From positions 1-46,756 of the forward strand of contig JANTQF010000280.1 of the NCBI GenBank assembly GCA_032988165.1: a DNA stretch of 46,756 nt, written 5' to 3'. Origin of the DNA: Emmonsiellopsis sp. PD_33 (Eukaryota > Ascomycota > Eurotiomycetes > Onygenales > Ajellomycetaceae). Each line of letters starts with the position of its first letter. Position 1 is the first letter of the stretch. This document shows positions 24,519 through 36,442 of the stretch, piece by piece. A model generated the notes under the pieces. The model ran no database searches, was not told where the DNA came from, and saw only the letters and a program-made list of their open reading frames with translations. The translations under genes and the position numbers were made by a program.

Positions 24519-27037
24519 ACTTCACACGCAAAAACTTGATACCCCTTTGAATTTCTGTTGTTCCGACGATTTAATGATTCACGACTTCGGCGGCTTTGCT
24601 CTGTTTGCATCAAAATTTCGCACTTTTAGCACGGTTTTTTGTGATTTTTGGAATGGGATAGGCTGATTTGATATTTATAGCGCTTTCACTTTTCAACCAC
24701 ATGTATTTTTTTATTTGGCGAGGACAGTTTGTGATTTCTTGGTCTTGGATGCGATTTTGGCCCGGTCTGCGGAAAGGCCGGGACTATATATACTGATTTT
24801 AACTCCCTAGCTTCTCTCAAAATCTCACTGACTTACCTATTTTCACCCCCCTGGACCGTTGCTTTTTCTGGCCAGCGACTATTTCTTTCTGGACCAGCTA
24901 ATCGACCGGGATTAGCACACGTCGGCGGCTCTCCCAGCCCCTGACAGACCCTTCTGCGAACGGTGGTTGGAGTCTCATCTGCGTGTTCCAGCCCTGATTA
25001 CCCCTGACCTGCGCCCTGCAGCAGCCATCCATTCGACGACCTCCAGCTGCCATGACGGGACTTGCAGGTCACATGAGCGCAGTGGAAACCACACTCCTCC
25101 CCCCCATCCCCCCTATCGACCATTGACATACATGGGAATCGCCCTCCCACACCCCTAACCCCCTCCCCCGCCCCTTCCGCCCCAAACCACTCCCACCCCT
25201 CACCTCCCATCCCCAACAATCCACATCCCGCCCGCCCCACTCGCTTCATCCCCGCTCCGCCGCACGTTTTCGTCCAACTCCATCGCCGCTTTTGCACCGC
25301 ATGGCGCTTAACCCCCTGACCCCTCTAGCTTCTTAAGCGCGCCGGGCCCCACTGTGATGCAACTCGGACACTCGGACCCAGACCAGTAGGTTAATGCGGG
25401 GTTTGGGGACCCTGCAGGAGGTGGTATTTGGTAACTATCATGTATGGTAACTTTGCTTGTTGTGTAGATAGATAGATACGGTTGTGGCTGGTGAGGGAGG
25501 TACTTGTATGGTAGGTGGGCTGTAGTGTAATTGTAAGATGGTAGATAGATAAGTAGTAGACCCCCCAACGCTTTGTATTGACGTTTCTGTAGGAGTTGAA
25601 TGGGAGGGCGTATTGTTGTTCCCTTGTAGATATGGGGTGGGTTAATTCCTAGAGGTGTGTGGGGGGGGTAGGCTTCTGCATGTATGTATGTACACGGCCC
25701 TGGTGGGTATGGTAGCTGCGCGTGTCCTTATGTCGCTACGTAATATAAGTCAAGTTCGATGTCATATGTTCTAAATATACTTATGGCATAGGGAACTACA
25801 GGTGCCTACTGTAGGTTTCCCGCGTAGTCTTATAACTACAGCATTCTGCTGTTTTTTTGTAGAGCAGGGGATAAGGTGGTGTGTGGAAGTAATTAACCCC
25901 TTTCTTTCAAATAACCTATCGTTCTATGCCCATACCCGATTCTATTTATATATAAGATCTAGCCTATCTTTGTTTTTCCCCCTGGCAGTTTAGAATTTAT
26001 ATACTTCTTTTTTTCTATAATAATACCTAAAAAAATTTCTCCTACTTTTGTCGCTAGCCAGATCAACCAACTCCATATTCCGGATGTATAAATCCCCCAG
26101 CTCCCCCTCTTTCCTTTTATTTTAGCCTTTTTTAGATATCTCAGCTTAAATATAATAAAGCTCTTTAGATCTTACTAAATAGATTAATTAGCTGCTCATG
26201 ATTTAGATACATGCTAGGTCTAGATAGGATAGCTAGATACACATATTTAACCAACACTATGCAGTTTGTAATAAAACTAGAAGATAGAAAATGATTTATA
26301 TTGGGTAGATATTAGGTATGCAGCTATTAGAACTGGAATGAAATTGTTCATGTGAGAGTGGAGGAGGATATGCCGCCTTTATACTTCCGGGCGGGTTGAG
26401 AAAGGGGGGGGTCTAGGATTGGCGACGGGGTAGGAGTAGGGGAGGATAAGATAGTAGGGAATTAGAACCTGTGAGGTACTATACACACATGATACCAATG
26501 ACATATATAGGCTCTGACGAAAGGAAGGGCGGTATGGTATGGTATTGTGTGATTGGAAATTAATATATTAAATTAGATCGGATGGGAATGCGATGCGATG
26601 CATTGGGATCAGGATGTTGACAGAAAATGAAGCAAGATGATATTTGCCCAACTTGGCAGTAGAAAGGGAAGGGAGGGATCTTATCTCACCAAACAACCAT
26701 ATTGAGATGATGATAGATAGGAGGTGGTGAGTGGACCGTTTTATTTTTTTTCCGCGCATAGTTTAACTATTTACTACACACAACGCAAACAGAGCAGATA
26801 TGTCCCATCAAAAACTATAATCAATAGGAATCCATCCCATTCGGCGCAGTCAGGGCTATAAACCAGCCCGACAAGTAGGTATATAAAAGATGAATATGTC
26901 CAAAGAATGATTTCGTCAAAACAATATAGAACAGTCTCTGCCAGTCCCTTGTTTCGTCATCTCACCACTCACTTCCTTTCAACCAACCCCTTTAAACAAC
27001 AACCATCATCATCCCCAACCAACCCAACAACAACCTC
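24519..27037. other. Non-coding region, A+T-rich and CpG-poor in its right half
   Basis: 24519-24800 is the 3' side of the KXD1-like gene. 24830-25330 is C-rich with no credible gene. From about 25400 to 26900 the DNA is A+T-rich with many short TAGATA/CTAGAT words and microsatellites (GATA near 25465, GTAT near 25680). Between about 26083 and 26373 there is no CpG. This is what decayed or RIP-mutated repeat DNA looks like, but no transposon protein or terminal repeat is recognisable. The last 400 bases should hold the 3' end of the GH7 transcript. Confidence 0.5.
26083..26373. repeat. CpG-free, TpA-rich tract; possible RIP-type relic
   Basis: About 290 consecutive bases lack CpG and are rich in TA, CTAG and AGAT words, unlike the flanking gene DNA. 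Repeat-induced point mutation in ascomycetes leaves such A+T-rich, TpA-rich tracts. No partner copy or element structure is visible within the window. Confidence 0.35.
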
Positions 27038-28518
27038 CTACTTCTTCATCTTCTCTGCTGCTGCCGGCGCACCCGCAAACGTACTCCCAATCGGTCCAAA
27101 CCTAATATTCGAAAACTTCACCGTCGAATCCGGCACAGTCTCAATCAACTCCGCTGGATCTCCCGAATCCGTCGGGCACGGTCCACGCGCCACACCAGGC
27201 TGCGCGGGGTCTGCATCAACGGGATATGTCGAGTCGAGCCAGAGCATGTGGGAGTAGTTGTCGCCCCATAGGGACATGACGAGCGTCATTCCGGCCTCCA
27301 TAGCCGAGCTCATGCTGGCCATACCGCCATGGTCCTTGAAGGGGTATTGCTCCTCGCCATAGACGGTATTCTGAGCATCGCAGAATGGCTCAGTGATGGT
27401 GTTGCCCGTGAGGCCCTCGATGGTGGGCTGTGGTTGTTCGATCACGGTGTCGCCCTGTACATAGAAGCGCTTGAGCTCGCTGAGCACACCGCCTTCCGTG
27501 AGGAACTGGGTGACGACTGTGAATGGTTGGGTTGTGTCGACGGTCCCGCCCTCTCCGTAGAAGTCGGTGACACCAACGCGGTAGGCGTTGAAGTCGCACC
27601 CGTCGGGGTCGCAGGTGCCTGCATAGCGGTCTGCGGAGTAGGTGCCTCCGCAATCATCACCAGCGCATTCGGTGAAGCTGACGGTGTCGCAGGAGTGTGG
27701 GGTGAGGGCATTGGAGATGCCGTTTGCTTCCCAGATGTCCATTTCTGCACAGCAGGCGCCGCGGCCGCCGACACCGGAGTTCTGGTCGACCTCGCTGGGG
27801 ACCCAGCCTTCAGCGTTGGCCTGGGAGGAGGTTGGATGTTAGTTTGGGTTTCTGTTGGGGAGGGTGTCGGGAGGTGAAAGGGGGTTGAGGAAGGGGAAAG
27901 GCAAATTGCACATACCTTTCCATCAATGAACTTGAGATCACGAGGGCATTGGCTGTCGCAATAGCCAGTTCCATACTTTGCACCGGCCTCACCCTGGCCC
28001 TCAGGGGGCATGCTGACGAAGTACAGAGCACCGTTCAATCCGCACCCGATACCCGACACATCCACGTCAAAGGTAAACTCACTATCAAGCAGATTGAATT
28101 GCTGATAAGTATTCTCATTCTCCATGAGATACACACGGGAACCGACATTAATCCCGAACTCATGCGTCGTCGCAAACTTGAGCGACAGCTCGCCGCCGCT
28201 AACTGAGACTCCGTAGGTAGACTCGTAGTCGACACCTTCGACGACGCAGGCGGCCGAGCACGCGTCGTTGTCCGGGCATGCGGTCTCGTTCCAGGTGTTG
28301 TCGGTGTAGCAGTTCGTATAGCCATCGCTAACATGCAGCCAACGCCAGTTAGCATCAAGCACGACCTCGCCGGCCACGTCTGTGCAGCTGGTACCGCCGG
28401 TGCCTGTGCAAGTTTGCCAGGTAAAGGCGGGATGGGTCTCCTCTTGTTCGGATCCGACGCCTTGCCCGTGGGCAAGGCCAAAAAGGACCGTGGCGGCCGA
28501 AAGGGCTGAGTAGATCAT
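27038..28518 (-). CDS. Secreted GH7 cellobiohydrolase without CBM1
   Basis: Two exons, 28518-27916 and 27820-27038, around a 95-bp phase-0 intron give 461 aa. The N terminus is a signal peptide of about 18 residues (hydrophobic core AATVLFGLAHG), and the mature protein begins like other GH7 enzymes (ETHPAFTW, VVLDANWRWLH). The catalytic motif CCAEMDIWEANG carries the nucleophile Glu227, Asp229 and acid/base Glu232. GTYSADRYAGTCDPDGCDFN follows, a block shared with Trichoderma Cel7A, and many cysteines are kept. The protein stops soon after the conserved FSNIRFGPIGST with a short Ala/Lys tail, so linker and carbohydrate-binding module are absent. The family cleaves cellulose from the reducing chain end, releasing cellobiose outside the cell. 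Cellobiohydrolase is preferred over endoglucanase on these loops; that split is inference. Such enzymes are usually induced by cellulose and repressed by glucose. Confidence 0.95.
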
Positions 28519-31500
28519 ATTTTTTTTAATCCCCTCGAAGGGAACGGCCGGAAAAGAAATTGATCGGTTTGAAGGAAAATGATGTGTTTGACCGAGACAC
28601 GGAAGAGAAGAGAGAGAAGACTGTTCAGATCGTCGGGAAACGACGGCACTTTATAGAACGAGGGTTGTCCTCAGTTGGCAAGAACAGGATAGCCTTGCTT
28701 GACTTTGGGGCATCTTTTCTGCACCCAAGACAATTATTTTGGATTCCTTCTCCAATTGTTCTCCAATCCTGGCGCTGAGCATAATCTCCCGGGTTCTCAT
28801 CCCGTCAACTCTTTCTCAAGGCCCAGTGGGCAATCGGCTCGTCGGAAGAATGAAGAGAGGAGCCGAAGATCCATGTCTATCGTCCAACGGCTGGCGTAAA
28901 ACATCGGTGGGCATTTAGATAGTTTCGAAACGTCGATATTGTTTCTTTCCCCTTCTGTCGTCTGTGTTTCTCGGGGTTACCCTTCCATCCCCTATTTTGG
29001 CATGCAGGAGATTAAAAAACGTGCCAGGGGGGATGCACGAAGTGTTGCCTGGCGCATGGCCGAGAGAAGAAAACAAGGGGTCAGAGGATATGATACGCTG
29101 GGAAAGCGAAAATATTGATATCCGTCTGACGATCATGTCCTGGATTTGGGATAAACTATTTCGTGGCACCTGATCCAACGCGCATCTATGGTTGGCAGCT
29201 TGACGATCTGGGGTAACTAGTTATGTTGAGTGCAAAGCAATCTAGAACCGATCTCCGAGTGACCAAACTAAAAAGGAAACGGACTGAAGCCCCCGAATTC
29301 CACTGAATGTTTAGAAGCCTTCGGGATTCTGCGCTAGAAGGTCTGAAGGAAGGGATAAACTTTCATCATAGTGATGGAAGCATAGGGTAAATTTGCGGGG
29401 GAATGGGGAAGAATATCCCCACGGGGTAGAGTCAACTGGGAAAGACCAGGTTCCCCAAACGTCAACAAGGCCCTAAAACAGATTAAGGAGATGGGGTTCA
29501 GGGGTCCTGGCGAGTGGGGAAGAGGAGCATGAAGAGAGACAATCGCATGAGGAGGCAACTCTGGATGGAAATCCCCCACATGGGAATATTGTCCTTCTGC
29601 AGGACAATTCTAGCCGCCTCCTCCCCATGTCGTGACGAAACAGGAGGCTCTCCCCAGAGTCTTGGGCTGTCACACGATGGACTGCCGACGGGCCGTCTTT
29701 TCGAGAACATCTCTCGAAGGTCATGTTGCATTGCGTCGAAAATGACGAAACGATTGAACGTTAGGCCCGAGCCAAGTCCTTTTTTCTTGGCCTCTCGGAA
29801 AGAAGATGAAGGGAATTTCGGCCTAGAGTAGATAAAACTCAATTCTTCAGGAGCCGCTCCGAAGCAATAGATTAGATGGGAGCCTTGACTCGTTGGGTTT
29901 TTCGGTCGGGAATTCCAGAGTGGTATTGGGCTAGTGATATCAGCGACAGTACACCGGCCCTGAAAGCCGTCAAAGGTAACTATTGTAGGAGAATGGGTCG
30001 GGTTTCTCGGGGCGGCAAAAGCGGCCAGATAGTACCGGGATCCCCTCCCCGGGCGGTGGATGAAAAGGCTTTCCAAGGTTGTGGCCGAGGAAAACAAGAG
30101 GAAAAAAAGGCTCAATCACGGACGACATAGAGTACTCCGTACCGGCGGACGAGTGTCCCTGACGGCTGCGCGTCGCCGTCGGCGATCATCAGGCCAGCGT
30201 GGTATTGGCGAGTCCTGGTCGCAGACATGGGAGCCATCATAGCACATTGAGTATTGATCGTGGTTTGGCAGCGGACAGCCATAACACTGGCATGGATATG
30301 GCATCTTTCCTCTGAGCGTTGGGCTTGGGCGCGACAATCAGCCATGCGGGGTAAGAAGGCGGAAATCCCAGGACGGCGACGATTGGGCAGAGTCACAGCA
30401 GGACAAGAATTTAGCGGCAAAGTCAATGATGGATATTAACTGCGGCATATCGGCCGGGCTGGAAGAAGTAAAGGCGGAGCAGAAGTCGAAGAGGGTGTGT
30501 GGGGAGAAGAGTATATAGGACAAGAGATATTGCGAAAGGAAGAAATCAGGACCTCATCCTTCGCGTTCTTGGGATGGAGACGGCGGACGACGACAGAGAA
30601 AAAGCCGAACGGGATGGGCACTGCACCTAGACGTTTATTTTCGGATTCGCAACTGGTCAGTTCTACTTCAGCCAGAAGTATCGTATCTAGTTGTTAATTG
30701 GAAGCGTCTCCTCTTATGTTATGCTCAGGCATTGTATATCCATATGCATCGTCTCTTCTCTCTCTCTTCTCATGTCCTCTCCTCGTCCTCTTTTCATCAG
30801 AGTATTTTCCCTCTCTTTTCCCACCTTTTCGCAGGGCCAACCGCCTACTTATACGTGAACTACTCGACCTCAGTGACAGCAAGCGATCTACCATGGCCAA
30901 TTGACGGCTCGCCCCATAAAAAAATCCATACAGGCCTGATCAATTGCAAATGTGCTGAATCGGCGTGTCGTCCGTTCAATGTCGGCTATTCCAATGGTAG
31001 TTATATAAGGCATTTGGGTGTGCGATGCCCGCAATGGTGATACATGGTTATCAGGTATAGATTGCGCTCCCCACTTGGTTGCGCCGGACTGATGGGGTCA
31101 GCCCTTCATCGCAGCCTGTTATGCTGTCTATCTGGACTTTTGTATGGGAGAAGAAGCTGTGTTAAGCGAGAAAAGAGAGACAGGAGATTTTGCGGCCTTC
31201 CATTTTTAATTTAAAGCTGCCCTGGCGTGTCATGTTGATAGCGGGCAATGGTTGCTTGGATAGACGGTGCAGCTGTGGCACGGCCGATGTGCTGAATGCT
31301 TGAGCGACTTGCTTTTCCAACGCCAGCTAATTATTCTACAAGAAGATGCATGAATGAGACTGTTAGACGGGGGAAAAGGAACATAGAAAAGAAGGGGGGA
31401 AAGATACGAAAATACCCAACTTACCTCCACTGATCAGTGCCTAATATTTGGCACAACTATTCATTAAAATGTGCTTCACGCACCCTTGGCACCCACCCCC

Positions 31501-32137
31501 GCGGAACTATCCCTGGTGCTAATGTAGAGATCATCCCATCGCACTTTTGACAGATTCGCAGAAGTTTCCAGAAGAAAATCAGTGACACACTAAAAAGGAA
31601 ACCATCTTGTGCATAAGTTAAGATGCATTTTATTTCATTGTTGCCAATACCACCATCAATCATAACTGATATACAGACTTGCATTGAGATCTGGGTGCGG
31701 AGTTGTCAGCTGCCGCCAACAAAAATGCCAGCAGGGATAGAATGGATAAATAGATGAGGGAAGGACACTTCAGGCGAGATCCGCCACCATGAGAAACCAT
31801 GACATGGGGGTTTAAAAAGGCATCCATGGTAGGCCGTCTTGGCCAGTGGAGGGAGAGTATTCATTTAGCCTGTTCTTGCTTTCAGTCAAGCGCGAGCAAA
31901 TTGTCGGATCTCAATATTCTTTAGCTATGGATCTGATTTCGTCACCTAGAAGCTTGGGCAACAATAGTATGGGCGTCTTTTTTAAACGGTGCCAATTTCA
32001 TATCACCTCATCTCATCATAGATTAAAAGTACAGTGTACATAAGCGAAGTCCGTCATATCGCTTTTGGTATTGGAATCTGCCAATAACTCAGTGAACGAA
32101 ATACATAAAGGAGAAGGGGGAAAAATCATACACACAG
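28519..32137. other. Non-coding region upstream of the GH7 gene
   Basis: The part next to 28518 is the GH7 promoter and leader. The rest shows no recognised gene. The longest frame is a minus-strand one of 205 aa (30115-29498) with a hydrophobic start and no family resemblance; a plus-strand frame near 30743-31040 is Ser/Phe-rich from C/T-rich DNA with a few cysteines at its end. Neither has supporting exon structure. The right end should contain the 3' untranslated part of the polyQ gene. Confidence 0.45.
28650..28655 (-). promoter_or_regulatory. Candidate TATA box of the GH7 gene
   Basis: On the minus strand this reads TATAAA, 132-137 bases before the GH7 start codon, a normal distance for a strongly expressed fungal enzyme gene. 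A single CreA-like CTGGGG word is present further upstream at 29208-29213; no dense cluster of such sites is seen. Confidence 0.5.
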
Positions 32138-32980
32138 TTACCCCCCATACTCCGGCCCCCGTCCAGCCTCCATCCTCAACCCCTCCCACGGATCATCCTC
32201 GACAAAGTCTGGGCGGAAATACACTCTATCGCCATTTGGCTGGGGCACGCCGCGCGAAAGATGCCATAGCTCTCTGGGCGTGAGAATCGCGCCGTTGGGA
32301 GCATGGTACTCTCCAACACTTTGGGCAGTGTATATATCGGTAGTAGTGGAGATTGTTGTTGCGGGCGGTGTGTTGGGTTCCGATACTGCCGAGAAAGAGA
32401 AAACGAAATTTAGCAAACTCTGATATCCCAGGGGAAATAGTAAATGAAAATAAATTATACATACCCCTTTCCTCGCCGTCATTCCCATCTGGACAATCAC
32501 CATCACCATCATCACCATCACCGCCATTCTCCTCCTGTGGATCGCCATATTCGCCAATCCTGGCCTTCTTCCCCAAACGAACCCCCTTCAAGCCGGGCGA
32601 CAGCTGCTCCGCTTCTAAATCCGAGAATTAGCAACTAATCATCGAATATAATATATCATCCCCCTAAAAAGAAGAAGACTGCGTGGAAAGCCAAAAACAT
32701 ACCATCACCAACACCCCCCTGCCTCCCTCTCCATCTCCCATCCTTAGCTTTAGCAACAACATCTCCTCCTCCTCCCGCTGCCGCTGTCCCCGCACCGGCA
32801 GCCATCACAAATCGTTGTTCCGGACTACCAGGCATATATTTCCGCTTCGCCCCCGGCGTATAATAAGAGCTATTCGGGGTTTCAAAATCCGACGCGGGTG
32901 GTGGTTTTCTCGGGAGCGAAGAATGAGGTTGAGGTTGAGAAGAAGAAGGCGCAGAAGAAGCCTTATGATTCTGCGTTTGG

Positions 32981-33029
<49 letters not shown>

Positions 33030-33222
33030 GCTGCTGCTGTGGCTTGTTTTTGTTGTTGTCCCTCTTGTTCTTTGGTTGCATGCCAAATTCTGAGAAGCCC
33101 ATTGCTGCGGCAATGGCTGCAGCAGCAGCAAAGGCTGCTGCTTCGTCTTCTTCAAGTTCTGATTCATATTCTGATTCATATTCTGATTCGAGTTCTGATT
33201 CATGTTCATGTTGTTGGTCCAT
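32138..33222 (-). CDS. Fungal protein of unknown function with acidic, polyAla and polyQ repeats
   Basis: Three exons, 33222-32703, 32614-32465 and 32385-32138, with introns of 88 and 79 bp in phase 1, give 305 aa. The N terminus is an acidic repeat of Glu-Ser/Tyr units, then an Ala-rich helix running into MGFSEFGMQPKNKR, a run of about 20 Gln (mostly CAA codons), and Ser/Pro-rich sequence with YYTPGAKRKYMPGSPEQRF. Exon 2 adds LSPGLKGVRLGKKARIGEYG and an Asp/Gly repeat. The C terminus (GEYHAPNGAILTPRELWHL, then RVYFRPDFVEDDPWEGL) is the least repetitive and probably most conserved part. The basic patch and lack of a signal peptide suggest a nuclear or cytosolic protein. I do not recognise a named family and assign no function. 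Splice sites are good (GTATGT donors, TAG/CAG acceptors). Confidence 0.8.
32981..33031. repeat. Coding trinucleotide repeat, (TTG)n on plus and (CAA)n on minus
   Basis: An almost pure TTG run, followed on the plus strand by three CTG units, encodes the polyglutamine tract of the minus-strand gene. Pure CAA runs are prone to length change by slippage. Confidence 0.9.
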
Positions 33223-33738
33223 GGTGGGCGGGTGGATGTCTCAATCAACTGAACCGGTGTATAAGGAAAAGTGTAGATATCTGCAGGTTGGATATCCGAA
33301 TTTGAAAGGGGAAGGTTGTATGTATACAGGAGTTGGTTTGCAGATGGGCAGGGATAGAAAGGTGCAATGTTTTTTTAAGCAGCTTTTTTATGGTCTGAAA
33401 TGAGGTATGTGGAGAATAAGTTTCTCTTCAGACTCTGCGTTAAGTGGAAAATATAACAATTTGTAGAAGAACTGATAGCAATATTTTGAAATCCGAATCA
33501 AAAGATGGCTTCTATTGAAGTTGACTCGGTGATAGGAAAAAAGCTTGCGGGATTGAATCGCGATATCACGTGACATTACCGGTAAATGGGTGGATCTAGT
33601 ATTCAACAGCGATAGGGAACAAAATGTCCAAAAAATGTATAGAGCGAGTATTTAATTTCTAAACTAAAATGTCTTTACTATCCCTCATCAAAAAATGGAC
33701 TTAAAATATTACCCCTTCCCACCCAACCTCGCTTCACT
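33223..33738. promoter_or_regulatory. Intergenic region between SEC18 and the polyQ gene
   Basis: Both neighbours are on the minus strand, so this contains the SEC18 3' end on the right and the promoter and leader of the polyQ gene on the left. It is A+T-rich with no recognised coding sequence. No clear TATA box was found near 33222. Confidence 0.5.
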
Positions 33739-36442
33739 TCATGTATAATTCTGCTCATCCATTGCCCTTGCAATAACCGCCGCAAATCTCCCCGCGCGGT
33801 CTGTATCCTGTTTCGCCGTCCCAATTCCCAGCAGCACCTTCTTAATCCCCACCCCAATCCTATCACTCTGCGTCAGCTCCTTCAACCCCCTCAACGCCTC
33901 CTCAGTCTCCTGAGGCGAAAACGCCTGCGCCTCTCGCAAGATATACGACAGCTCCGGATATGTATTAACGTTCGGGACCAGAATGTCAGAATTAAACGAG
34001 TTGAAGACGTCGAGTTGCTTGAGGATGGAGCGCTCGGTTGTTGTAGCGAGGATGATCAGGCGGCGGTCCTTGGGGGGTTGTTTGCGGAGCAGGACCATGA
34101 CGGTTTGGAGGACGGTGTTGCTGAAGCGGGGGCCGATGGGGACCCAGTCGATTATTCGTTCAATGTTGTCCATTACCACGACGCTGGTGGGACTCTTGTA
34201 GGCGTCCATGAAGACTTTGCTCATGTGCGAAACCTTGGCGCCTTCGCTGAAACCGACCATGTCTTCCGGGGAGATGAGTTTGACGAAGGGGAAGCCCGAG
34301 TCGATGGCAATCTTGGCAGCTAGGGCTGTTTTACCGCTGCCTGGGGGTCCGTGGAGGAGGACTGAGAAGAGGGATGTTGTCGATTCGGGGTCTCGTACTT
34401 GGTTGACGAATAATTTGCCCTCGCCTAGAATACTGTTGATTTCGGGCGAGTAATGAATGATGCCGCCGTGAAGGCAGCTCTCTAACTCTTCCTCGGAAAC
34501 ACCAAAGGCTGGTTTCACTTCATCCAGGGCATTCTGGAAGTCTTGTCGGTTGACCTTCAATTTGTCAATTTCCTCGTCGATACTAGCCATGGTACCCACT
34601 TTGACATGCCTGTTAAAAGCGAACGACGTCGCGGATTTGACCAATCCGCTAATTTCAGCACCAGAAAAGTTCTTCGTCAGCTGAGCCAGCTCGTGAAGAT
34701 CGACATCCCGATCCATCACCTTATTCTCTCGCATCTTCTGCGTATGAATTTTCAGAATCTGGGCCCGTCCATGCTCATCAGGCAGCGAGATTTCCATATG
34801 AACTTCCAGACGGCCCGGTCGTAGCAAAGCATCATCAATCATGTCCATACGATTGGTCATACCGATGAGTAGAATGTTGTTCAACTGGTCAACGCCATCC
34901 AATTTCGACAAAAGTTGGTTAACAACGCTATCCCCAACGCCTGTGCCTCCGCCAGCTCCACTACCACGTTGTTTGCAAACGGCGTCCAGTTCGTCGAAGA
35001 TAATAATATGAAGCCCACTCTCGTCACCTTTCTGTTTATACTCCTGCTCGGCGTCGGCAAATAGTTTTCGAATATTCTCTTCCGATTGTCCGACGTATTT
35101 ATTCAGTACTTCAGGACCGTTGATAATCTTAGGCTCTCTTGCGTTGAGCATTTTGCCAATCTGTCTAGCAATCAAGGTCTTTCCGGTACCAGGGGGTCCG
35201 TAGAGTAAGATACCCTTCACGTGTTGAATGCCCAGCTTCTCGATCATTCCGGGAGGGAAAATACGGGATGCAAAGGCTCTTCGGAAGATGGTGCTGAACT
35301 CCGAGTCGAGACCGCCGATGCCCATGTTCTCAAATTTAAAGTCTGGCTGAATGATGGAGTTGGCCGCAGGTCTTCGGTCGGAAGCCTTGACATTGATACC
35401 GGTTTTGGCGTCTTTGAAGAAATTGATAAGAGTAAAGGGGGTTAGGATACCTCGGGAACGAGGATCTGACAATGTTGGAGCCGATGACGATTTTGCTTTC
35501 TCTGAAGCCAGGTCTCCAAGTTGGACTGTTTTTACTGTTAATAGTAGCGGGATACTCTTGTCATCCATCAAGATTTTCTGGCCAGGTGCCAGGACTTGGT
35601 TCTCAAAATTCTATAGATTGTCAGTAAACCATTCCATTGTGCATACCCGCTTGATAGTAGTTACTCACTCTAATAACAACTTTTGCAAGCTGGTCCTGAT
35701 CATATGGGATCTCCGTCCTCTTCTTGCCCGCAAAACTAACTTCCATATCCAATGAAGCAATATATGCCTGTCCGCCTTGACTGAATATATCATATCGTCG
35801 AACGGAGACCATATCAGTCAAAGCAATCTGGGCCCACGTCCGTTGTGGATCAGACATGCTGATGTGACCCGGCGGGAATCCCTCAAGGGGGCGAGCTGAG
35901 AAAACGAACATATCGTTTACGAGGAGGAGGACGTCGGAACCATCGCGGGCAGGTGGGATATCGCGGGGTGATACGGCAACCCTATAACGGAAAAGGAGGA
36001 TATTAGTATTGCACAAACCGTACAATCGAGATCTCTTTGGTGGGGGGACCTACAAATTCCCATAGGTGTACGAATTATCCGGACTCTTCGCCGGCTTCAG
36101 CGACCAAACCTGTCCATCCCCACCGCCGCCACCACCACCACCCATTCTCATGCTACCACCCTGCCTTGGCGGCATCATCGGCTGCCCATCACCGGGGCGC
36201 CCCATCGGCGAGCGGCCATAATTCCTTTTCTCAGAATATCCGTCAGTCATCACAGTATCAGAATCAGGACGGCGGAGGGGGGATTCATACCCTCCACCCA
36301 TCCGCGGGTCGGCGCCATAGCTATCCTGATAACCTGATGGATGGCTAGGGGAGTTGTAGCGGTCGCGCGAGGGGAGTCGGTCCCCGCCGGAGGGGCTGGG
36401 GCTAGGGTTGTTGGAACCGAAGAGGTTGCCGCGGTTGAACAT
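33739..36442 (-). CDS. SEC18: Vesicular-fusion ATPase SEC18 (NSF)
   Basis: Three exons, 36442-36054, 35981-35669 and 35610-33739, with introns of 72 and 58 bp, give 857 aa. Residues 1-115 form a Gly/Pro/Arg-rich extension ending in a run of eight glycines, longer than in yeast Sec18. The N domain (about 120-280) has VAVSPRDIP and IPYDQDQLAKVVIR. The D1 ATPase has Walker A GPPGTGKT (372-379), Walker B IIIFDELDAV and TNRMDMIDDALLRPGRLE with arginine fingers. The D2 ATPase has Walker A GPPGSGKT (about 655) and VVVMDNIERI. The hexamer, with alpha-SNAP, takes apart SNARE complexes after membrane fusion and is essential in fungi. It is divergent from the LENG1-like gene, with 489 bp between start codons. 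Identity is certain; the start codon is the first in-frame ATG of exon 1 and could be later, since the extension is poorly constrained. Confidence 0.97.

Noticed and set aside
30743..31040. Possible small secreted cysteine-containing protein
   Set aside because: The supposed signal region is a C/T-rich repeat translation and the cysteines are few and unpatterned.
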